DNA of 49,973 nucleotides from Elusimicrobiota bacterium (GTDB taxonomy: Bacteria; Elusimicrobiota; Elusimicrobia; UBA1565; UBA9628): positions 1 to 49,973 of the forward strand of contig JAGWUP010000016.1 of NCBI GenBank assembly GCA_028868375.1, in the 5' to 3' direction. Below are positions 42,530 to 49,973 of the stretch, piece by piece. Position 1 is the stretch's first letter. Every line of letters begins with the position of its first letter. Below the pieces are notes generated by a model. The model was not told the DNA's origin and ran no database searches. It saw only the letters and a list, made by a program, of their open reading frames with translations. The translations under genes and the position numbers were made by a program.

Positions 42530-43720
42530 ATGGACAAAACGCAGGCCGCTCCGGCAAGCCACGGCGGACCCCTGCCCTGGGTGCGATTGCGCTCGGCGGC
42601 CTCCGGCCACCAGCTCTATAAAAGGATGCTGGCCTCGGCGGACCCCCTGGCCAAGCCCGGCGACGTCGTCATGGTCTACGACAAAAGCGACGCCCCCTAC
42701 GGTCTGGCCCTCTACAATCCCAAGAGCCTGATCGCCCTGCGCCTGCTGCGCCGCGGCCGCTACGACGGCGACCTGGACTCCTTTTTCGCCGAGCGAGTCG
42801 CCGCCGCCCTGGCGCTGCGGCGGGAAGTCTTCGGCCTGGACCGCCTCACCAACGCCTACCGCGTCGTCCACGACCAGGGCGACGGCCTGCCCGGCCTGGT
42901 CATCGACCGCTACGCCGACGTCTTCGTGCTGGAGTTCTATTCCCTGGGCATGCTCCAGCAAGCCGCGCGCATCGAGCGCGCCCTCAAGAGCCTCGTTCCG
43001 GAAGCCGTCTTCGTTCGACTGGCCAGCGACTACACGCAGTCGATGGAGGGCTTCAAGCTCAAGCCCGCCCCGCCGCTCAAGCGGCGGGTGACCGAGAACG
43101 GGGTCCTCTTCGAGGTCTGCCCCGGGGGCGGCTACAAGACGGGATTTTTCTGCGACCAGCGCGACAACCGCCTGGCCTTCGCCGAGCTGGCCGCCGGCAA
43201 GCGCGTCCTCGACGTCTGCAGCTACACCGGCGGCTTCGGGGTCTGCGCCGTCAAGCGCGGCGGCGCGCGCGAGGCCACCTGCGTCGAGCTGGACGCCGAC
43301 AACGTCGCCCTGCTCAAGCGCAACGCCAACATCAACCAGGTCCGCGTCGAGGCCGTCTGCGTCGACGCCTTCCCCTACCTGCGCCAGAAGGCCACCGCCG
43401 GGGACCGCTACGACTTGGTCGTCCTCGATCCCTACAAGCTCATCTCCAGCAAAAAGGTCTACGAGTTCGGGCGCAAGAAATACGTCGACCTCAACCGCCT
43501 GGCCCTCAGCTGCGTGCGCCCCGGGGGCCTGCTGCTGAGCTGCTCCTGCAGCGGCCTGCTGCCTTGGACCGATTTCCAGCAGATTCTGCGCACCGCGGCC
43601 GGCTCGGCGGGCCGCCGAGTGCAGATCCTGCGCAAGAGCGGTGCCGGGATCGACCATCCCGTCGCCGCCGACCATCCGGAGGGCGAGTACCTCAAGGCCC
43701 TCTGGTGCCGGGTGCTCTAG
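42530..43720 (+). CDS. RlmI-like class I SAM-dependent rRNA methyltransferase
   Basis: The 396-aa protein has an N-terminal PUA-like domain and an RlmI-type methyltransferase core: PGGGYKTGFFCDQRDNR, VLDVCSYTGGFGVCA (SAM motif I) and the late LLLSCSCSG with the catalytic Cys. It should make m5C in 23S rRNA (C1962 in E. coli). The motif IV region reads VVLDPYKLISSKK instead of the usual DPPxF, an odd change close to the substrate base. The start at 42530 has no Shine-Dalgarno and lies just after a dispersed repeat that may provide a -10 (TACTTT). It is convergent with the next gene, with a 4-bp overlap. Confidence 0.9.
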   Translation: MDKTQAAPASHGGPLPWVRLRSAASGHQLYKRMLASADPLAKPGDVVMVYDKSDAPYGLALYNPKSLIALRLLRRGRYDGDLDSFFAERVAAALALRREVFGLDRLTNAYRVVHDQGDGLPGLVIDRYADVFVLEFYSLGMLQQAARIERALKSLVPEAVFVRLASDYTQSMEGFKLKPAPPLKRRVTENGVLFEVCPGGGYKTGFFCDQRDNRLAFAELAAGKRVLDVCSYTGGFGVCAVKRGGAREATCVELDADNVALLKRNANINQVRVEAVCVDAFPYLRQKATAGDRYDLVVLDPYKLISSKKVYEFGRKKYVDLNRLALSCVRPGGLLLSCSCSGLLPWTDFQQILRTAAGSAGRRVQILRKSGAGIDHPVAADHPEGEYLKALWCRVL

Positions 43721-44231
43721 CGCCCGGGCGCGGGGGCGGCGTCCAAGGCGGGCTTGGCGCTCTCGATGACGGACCTAAGCCGCTCCGGCGCCAGTCCGGA
43801 ATCGAAGGCGCGCCGCAGCAGCAGCCGGCAGCTTTGCTCGACCAGCCGCGAGCGGGTCGTGCCGGGGAAAAAGCGGAGGCCGAAGGACAGCTTAATCCGC
43901 TCGGAGCGCTTCATATCCGGCAGTTCCTTGCGGATCTCGGCCAGGAGAGCGCTCCTGCCCTTGCCGCCGGGGCCCAGGTAGCGGTCGATCAAGGACACGA
44001 TCAGCTCGACCGCCTCCATCTGCGAGGGCTGGAAGCGGCACTCCGCCAGCTCGCTCGGCAAAACACCGGCATCCGCGCGAAAGCCCGCGGCGGCCGGCTT
44101 GGAGCTTGGAAGCCCCTTGGCCAGCGCCAAAAGCGCCGCGTAGCGGCCGGGCTCGCAGCGGGCCGCGCCCGCCGCCAAGCCGACAAGCGGCAGCGCCAGG
44201 GCAAGCGCCCTCGCCGAGAAATTACGCCTCG

Positions 44232-44241
<10 letters not shown>
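43717..44241 (-). CDS. Small exported protein of unknown function
   Basis: The 174-aa protein starts with GTG 44241, overlapping the stop of the APC permease gene by 10 bp. It has a signal peptide (NFSARALALALPLVGLAAGAARC). The mature part is helical, with a ...CRFQPSQMEAVELIVSLIDR segment and several Arg-rich helices. No family is recognised. It is probably translated with the permease gene. Chance is unlikely because the signal peptide and operon overlap agree. Confidence 0.65.
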
Positions 44242-45893
<1,652 letters not shown>

Positions 45894-45912
45894 ATTACCT
45901 CATCGCCATCCG

Positions 45913-48030
45913 TTAATGCTTGTTCGACACCCAATGCCGCGCCAAGGGCCGCGGGGCGCCGACGGCGCTCGGGGCGTCCGGCTCAAGGTGGCGCTGCTCC
46001 TTGGAGAAGGCCAAAAACGGCGCGGCCAGGCGCAGCAGGCAGACCGCCCCCGTGGCCGCGGCCGCGATCGCCATGGAAGTTCCGATCGGAATGCCGGTCA
46101 GCCAGAAGCCGTAGACGGCGGTCGCCAGCAGCGCGGCCAGTATTCCCAACAGCGAATTGGCGGCCAGTATCTTGTTGACGGAGTCTTCCTCGCGCTCGCC
46201 CAGATTTTTCTGGTAGAGGCCCTGGATCGCGATGCCGACGAAGCCGATGGCCACCGACTGCAAGCCGTAGAGCCCGACGACGCCGAGAATCGAGGGGGCG
46301 TGGAACATCAGGAGAAACAGCGGCGCCTCCAGGGCCGCGATGAAATAATACGGCGCCGCCAGGGCCTCCTCCGTCTTGAAGCCGAACCGGGCCAGCAGGC
46401 GCGAGAGCGGCTTGATCGCGATCGCCGAGAGCATGATCCCGACGTTGTCGACCGTCATCATCAGCGCGAAATTGCCCATCGGGGTGGCGGTCAGGGTCTT
46501 GAGAAACCAGCCCAGGACAGGAACGTTCAGGATCGCGCCCAGGGAGCCCGGCTGCTGCGCGACGAGCCCCTCGATGTATTCCGGCAGCACGTTGAAGACC
46601 AGCGGGTCCGAGAACAGGGATGAAACGACGGAGATCAGGAGCAGGGTGCGCAGGAAGCGGTCGCGCAGGATCAAGCGGAGGCCGTCCTTCAACGAGGCCC
46701 ACAAGCCGGGAAACGGCGCGCTCGCCGCGGCTTGACCGCGCCCGGGGCCGGAGAAGAGCCGGATCGTCGAGTAGAGCAGTCCCATCGCGGCCACGGAGAC
46801 CGCGTAGACTCCGTAGATGACCGCGCCGCCGACGCCGGTTTTGTGGCCGAGGGGCCCCAGCAGCGCGATCTGCCCCGCGACGGCGGGGGCCGCGATGGAG
46901 ACCGCCGCGTCGGCCGCCGTCAGGATCGAATTGGCGCGGGTGCGCTCCTCGGGAAAGACGTCTTTGTCCCCGAACAGGCGGGTGGTGGCCGTCTGCTCCA
47001 GCGTGACGGACACTCCCTGGAAGAAGGACTGCGCCGCCAGCAGGGCGCAAAACGCCCAGAGGGCCGTTCCCAAGCTCACGTAGCCGGTGGCGAAAAACAT
47101 GCCGACGACCCCGGCCAGGGCGGCGCCGCGCAGCAGGCAGGCGCGCACCAGCCATTTCTTGGGCCCGGCGCTGGCCGAGTGCCGGGTGAAGAGCGGGATC
47201 GAGAGATAGCCCGGCACCTGGCCCAGCCAGTGGGCCAAGCGCAGCAGCGCGCGGTTGCGCCGCACCAATTCCGCGACGGCGGCGAGGTCGGCCGCGCGCC
47301 TGTCGCGGTGCTCCCGAAGGGAGTTGCGCGTGAAGGCCGAGACGAGATAGGGCCCGCCCACCAGATACATGTTGAAGCCGAACAAAAAGCAAATCTTGGC
47401 CTGGAGATAACGCCAGAAGGCGCCGTCGCGTTCCGGGTCGTGGAAGACCCGCAGCCAACGCCTGGAGATCGGCGGCTCCCCGGAATGCTCCGCCGCGGCG
47501 CCGCTGGGCAAAAGGGGAGCAGGCTCGGCCGCAAGCCCGTCGCCAGGCGCCGTAGACGCCGCCCCGGAAACCATCGAGCCGTCGGCCAGGCGCTCTCCCG
47601 TCAGCGCGGAGAACTGCCTCGCCGCCTGGGCGCGGCCCTGTTCCGCTCCGGAGCGCTCGACGTCGGCGATCGCGGAGGCAGCGGCGGCCTGCGTACGGGA
47701 GAGCCGCTGGGCCAGCGGCGCCGACAATCCCGCCGCCGCCGGCGCCGCCGGCGGCGGCAACGCGGGCACGACCCTCGCAAAACCGGCGGCGCCGGCCAGG
47801 GCGGCCAGGGGCGGCTGCGACAAGCCGGGAGCGGCGCTCAAGGCCGCGCCGAGGGTCAAGCTCAGGGACGGTTGCGCCAGGGTCCGCGCCGTAAGCAGGG
47901 CCGCGATGGGAAGCGCGCCGCCCGGCGTCGGCTCCGGCGTTTGCCGCCAGGCGGCGGCGCAAGGCTCTACGGCCAGCAGCGCCGACAGCAGCGCGGCCAG
48001 GGCCGAGCGCGAGATTTTCACGGGCTGCAT
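45913..48030 (-). CDS. MFS transporter with long exported-type N-terminal region
   Basis: The protein of about 705 aa has a signal peptide (VKISRSALAALLSALLAVEPCAAA), then an Ala/Pro-rich low-complexity stretch to about residue 170. The stretch ends in AQAARQFSALTGERLADG, like [10 protein letters not shown] in the protein at 24763. After ISRRWLRVFHDPERDGAFW a major-facilitator domain of about 12 helices starts (AKICFLFGFNMYLVGGPYLV ...). A 12-helix transporter behind a signal peptide and a 150-residue exported linker is unusual. ATG 48030 is used; a GTG at 48021 is better placed after a TATCAT box (48034-48029). Substrate unknown. Confidence 0.82.
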   Translation of the reverse strand: MQPVKISRSALAALLSALLAVEPCAAAWRQTPEPTPGGALPIAALLTARTLAQPSLSLTLGAALSAAPGLSQPPLAALAGAAGFARVVPALPPPAAPAAAGLSAPLAQRLSRTQAAAASAIADVERSGAEQGRAQAARQFSALTGERLADGSMVSGAASTAPGDGLAAEPAPLLPSGAAAEHSGEPPISRRWLRVFHDPERDGAFWRYLQAKICFLFGFNMYLVGGPYLVSAFTRNSLREHRDRRAADLAAVAELVRRNRALLRLAHWLGQVPGYLSIPLFTRHSASAGPKKWLVRACLLRGAALAGVVGMFFATGYVSLGTALWAFCALLAAQSFFQGVSVTLEQTATTRLFGDKDVFPEERTRANSILTAADAAVSIAAPAVAGQIALLGPLGHKTGVGGAVIYGVYAVSVAAMGLLYSTIRLFSGPGRGQAAASAPFPGLWASLKDGLRLILRDRFLRTLLLISVVSSLFSDPLVFNVLPEYIEGLVAQQPGSLGAILNVPVLGWFLKTLTATPMGNFALMMTVDNVGIMLSAIAIKPLSRLLARFGFKTEEALAAPYYFIAALEAPLFLLMFHAPSILGVVGLYGLQSVAIGFVGIAIQGLYQKNLGEREEDSVNKILAANSLLGILAALLATAVYGFWLTGIPIGTSMAIAAAATGAVCLLRLAAPFLAFSKEQRHLEPDAPSAVGAPRPLARHWVSNKH

Positions 48031-48085
48031 GATAGGAAACCTGGCGCTCAACGCCGCCCGCCATTCGGTCCAGCCGACGGCAACG

Positions 48086-48118
48086 AAAGACCCCCCTGGA
48101 AATGGGTCCAGAGGTCTA
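48086..48118. repeat. AAAGACCCC-type stem-loop, third copy
   Basis: AGACC (48088-48092) pairs with GGTCT (48113-48117), and CTGGA (48096-48100) with TCCAG (48107-48111). It aligns with the AAAGACCCC motif at 7271 and borders the 56-bp repeat array. On the minus strand TTTC follows, so it may also end the fumC transcript. Confidence 0.5.
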
Positions 48119-48120
48119 AA

Positions 48121-48250
48121 CCGGCTACGCGGGCCGTCATGGCCTGACGCACTTTCCCTGTCCGGCCAGACGCAAGCCCGCTACGCGGGCCGTCATGGCC
48201 TGACGCACTTTCCCTATCCGGCCAGACGCAAGCCCGCTACGCGGGCTTAG
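48121..48250 (-). repeat. Dispersed two-hairpin repeat, locus C (two near-identical units)
   Basis: Read on the minus strand, it starts CTAAGCCCGC at the fumC end. Two 56-bp units follow in tandem (hairpin-2 stems begin at 48228 and 48172), with hairpin 1 GCCCGC-GTA-GCGGGC and hairpin 2 CGTCTGGCC/GGCCA-T-GACG. The last hairpin 1 is degenerate. The fumC stop codon TAG is inside the first hairpin loop. Confidence 0.9.
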
Positions 48251-49649
48251 TCATGCGCTCGGGCTTGACCCACTCGTCGAATTGCTCCGCGCTCAAGAGC
48301 TTCAGCTTCAGCGCGGCCTCCTTGAGGGTGGTGCCGTCGGCATGGGCGGTCTTGGCGATCTTGGCCGCGTTGTCGTAGCCGATGTGCGGGTTGAGCGCCG
48401 TGACCAGCATCAGGGAGCGGCGCATCAGCTCGTCGATCCTGTCCGCGTCGGCCTCCAGGCCGCGCGCGCAGTGCTCCTCGAAGCCGCGGCAGCCGGCCGC
48501 CAGGAGCTTGGCGGAGCGCAGGAAGTTGTGGATGATCAGGGGCTTGAAGACGTTGAGCTCGAAATTGCCGGAGGCCCCGCCGACATTGAGGGCCGCGTCG
48601 TTGCCGAGCACCTGGGCGCAGATCATCGTCAGCGCCTCGCTCTGGGTGGGATTGACCTTTCCGGGCATGATGGAGGAGCCGGGCTCGTTGGCGGGGATGC
48701 GCAGCTCGGCCAAGCCGGCGCGGGGGCCGGAGGCCAGCCAGCGCACGTCGTTGGCGAGCTTCATGAGCGAGCAGGCCAGGGTCTTGAGCGCCCCGTGCGC
48801 GAAGACCAGGGCGTCGTGGCCGGAGAGCGCCTCGAACTTGTTGGGAGCGCTCTTGAAGGGAAGGCCCGTGAGCTCGGCGATCTTGGCCGCGGCCTTGCTG
48901 GCGAACTTCGGGGGCGCGTTCAGGCCAGTGCCGACCGCCGTGCCGCCGATCGCCAGCTCATAGAGCTGCGGCAAGACCAGCTCGATCCTCGCCGCGGAGT
49001 TGTCGAGCATCTGGCGCCAGCCGGAGATCTCCTGGCCCAGGGTCAGCGGTACGGCGTCCATCAAGTGCGTGCGGCCGATCTTGACGACGGAGGCGAAAGC
49101 CTTCTCCTTGCCCCGCAGGGTCTTGGCCAGGGCCTGCACGGCCGGCTTGAGCTCCCCGACCAGCGTCTCGGCGGCGGCGACGTGCATCGCCGTCGGGAAG
49201 GTGTCGTTGGAGCTTTGGGACTTGTTGACGTCGTCGTTGGGATGAACGGGCTTCTTCGAGCCCATGACGCCGCCGGACAGCTCGATGGCCCGGTTGCCGA
49301 TGACCTCGTTCGCGTTCATGTTGCTCTGCGTGCCCGAGCCGGTCTGCCAGACGACCAGCGGAAAATGCGCGTCGAGGCCGCCGGCGATCACCTCGTCGCA
49401 GGCTCGGAGCATCGGCTCCAGCTTCTCTTTCGCCAGCAGCCCCAGCTCGGCGTTGACCAGGGCCGCCGCCTTCTTGAGCAAGCCCAGGGCGCGGATGACC
49501 TCGCGCGGCATCACGTCGACTCCGGCGCCGGCCTTGAAATGCAGCAGCGAGCGCTGCGTCTGCGCCCCCCAATAGCGGTCGGCGGGAACGCGTATCTCGC
49601 CCATGGTGTCTTTCTCGATTCTGGTCTTCTCGGCGGCGATCGCGCTCAT
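48237..49649 (-). CDS. fumC: Fumarate hydratase class II
   Basis: This 470-aa TCA-cycle enzyme interconverts fumarate and malate. It has the [14 protein letters not shown] segment, [14 protein letters not shown], and the family signature [16 protein letters not shown]. All key residues are present. TAGAAT ends exactly 6 nt before ATG 49649, predicting a leaderless transcript. The last three residues (KPA) and the stop are read from the dispersed 56-bp repeat, suggesting the original C-terminus was altered. Aspartase or other fumarase/aspartase members are less likely from the motif set. Confidence 0.96.
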   Translation of the reverse strand: MSAIAAEKTRIEKDTMGEIRVPADRYWGAQTQRSLLHFKAGAGVDVMPREVIRALGLLKKAAALVNAELGLLAKEKLEPMLRACDEVIAGGLDAHFPLVVWQTGSGTQSNMNANEVIGNRAIELSGGVMGSKKPVHPNDDVNKSQSSNDTFPTAMHVAAAETLVGELKPAVQALAKTLRGKEKAFASVVKIGRTHLMDAVPLTLGQEISGWRQMLDNSAARIELVLPQLYELAIGGTAVGTGLNAPPKFASKAAAKIAELTGLPFKSAPNKFEALSGHDALVFAHGALKTLACSLMKLANDVRWLASGPRAGLAELRIPANEPGSSIMPGKVNPTQSEALTMICAQVLGNDAALNVGGASGNFELNVFKPLIIHNFLRSAKLLAAGCRGFEEHCARGLEADADRIDELMRRSLMLVTALNPHIGYDNAAKIAKTAHADGTTLKEAALKLKLLSAEQFDEWVKPERMTKPA

Positions 49650-49655
49650 GTCCGG

Positions 49656-49661
49656 ATTCTA
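49656..49661 (-). promoter_or_regulatory. -10 box of fumC, predicted leaderless
   Basis: Minus strand TAGAAT ends exactly 6 nt before ATG 49649. Confidence 0.55.
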
Positions 49662-49687
49662 TAATAAACTCTCGCGCCGAAATCGGC

Positions 49688-49693
49688 TATGAT
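49688..49693 (+). promoter_or_regulatory. -10 box of the lipoprotein gene, predicted leaderless
   Basis: TATGAT ends exactly 6 nt before ATG 49700, in the 50-bp gap between this gene and divergent fumC. Confidence 0.55.
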
Positions 49694-49699
49694 TGGGGC

Positions 49700-49973
49700 A
49701 TGAGATCGTGGCTGGCCGTGGCGGCGGCGGCGCTGGCGGCGGGGGCCTGCGCCCCGAAGCCGGTGCTTTATCCGAACGCCCATTACAAAGAGGTCGGCAA
49801 GGACCGCTCCCAAGCGGATATGAAGGAATGCGAGGCCCTGGCCGATCAGTACGTCAAGAACCGGGCGGCCGCCAACGCGGCGGCCTCCACCGGCAAGGGC
49901 GCGGCGATCGGAGCCGCCGGCGGCGCGGCCGCGGGGGCGGTGTTCGGCGGCCTGGGCCGCGGCGCGGCCGCGG
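49700..49973 (+). CDS. Glycine-zipper lipoprotein, truncated by the window end
   Basis: The visible 91 codons start with a lipoprotein-like signal (RSWLAVAAAALAAGAC). A polar domain follows (PNAHYKEVGKDRSQADMKEC), then a Gly/Ala zipper (GKGAAIGAAGGAAAGAVFGG) typical of outer-membrane lipoproteins with one membrane-inserted hairpin. The C-terminus is beyond the window, so length and family are open. Confidence 0.75.
   Translation, partial: MRSWLAVAAAALAAGACAPKPVLYPNAHYKEVGKDRSQADMKECEALADQYVKNRAAANAAASTGKGAAIGAAGGAAAGAVFGGLGRGAAA

Noticed and set aside
42511-42530. Promoter TACTTT inside the GGCCTGACCC element as a certain promoter of the RlmI-like gene
   Set aside because: Spacing to the start differs between copies and no -35 is visible, so it is mentioned only as a possibility.
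48121-48250. CRISPR-like look of the tandem 56-bp units
   Set aside because: The units abut without unique spacers, have only two copies, and recur singly elsewhere; no cas genes are present.

Overview
The window is about 50 kb of GC-rich, densely coded DNA from a Gram-negative (diderm) bacterium. The outer membrane is implied by LptD, TolB and a YbgF/CpoB-like lipoprotein. Several exported proteins carry a signal peptide followed by a long Ala/Pro-rich low-complexity stretch. That style, with the gene content, resembles high-GC Elusimicrobiota from groundwater or sediment. This placement is inference only, since no 16S gene is present. No tRNA, rRNA, CRISPR array, transposase or prophage was seen. 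No gene-free stretch exceeds about 300 bases.

Layout: 1-4.6 kb holds adenosylhomocysteinase, an exported unknown and an ABC exporter. 4.6-7.1 kb holds small unknowns and a DUF4139 protein. 7.1-10.7 kb holds a repeat cluster, a secreted subtilase behind an unusual palindrome plus hairpin leader, a DsbA-like/MauE-like thiol pair and a PAS-GGDEF cyclase. 10.8-15 kb holds a receiver-phosphoglycerate mutase fusion, CpoB, TolB and a saccharopine-dehydrogenase-like enzyme. 15-24.7 kb is mostly minus strand: cyclophilin, tdk, two nucleotide-sugar enzymes, lptD, a ROK kinase, folC, murA and prmC. 24.7-29.2 kb holds an unknown exported protein, prfA, rpmE and a histidine-kinase-like protein. 29.2-39 kb holds transporters (APC, SSS, MgtA), a trypsin-like protease, a PTS IIA protein and a YihY protein. 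39-43.7 kb is a peptidoglycan-recycling operon (Mpl-like, AmgK-RapZ fusion, MurU-like) and an RlmI-like methyltransferase. 43.7-50 kb holds an exported unknown, an APC permease, an MFS protein with a long exported N-terminus, fumarase and a truncated glycine-rich lipoprotein.

Two features run through the window. First, many genes have a -10 hexamer ending exactly 6 nt before the start codon, several with a TTGACA-like -35 at 17 bp, which predicts leaderless mRNAs. Others (ahcY, rpmE, tdk, the subtilase) have ordinary Shine-Dalgarno leaders. Second, there are dispersed intergenic repeats. One is a 56-bp two-hairpin unit attached to the 3' ends of three genes, whose stems change by compensating substitutions between copies. 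Another is a 25-30 bp GGCCTGACCCTAC element at three gene boundaries.

The strongest candidates for something new are the receiver-phosphoglycerate mutase fusion (10777-11796), the start-abutting hairpin and 38-bp palindrome before the subtilase (7292-7365), the covarying 56-bp repeat family, and the sugar kinase-RapZ domain fusion inside a cell-wall recycling operon (39015-42510).
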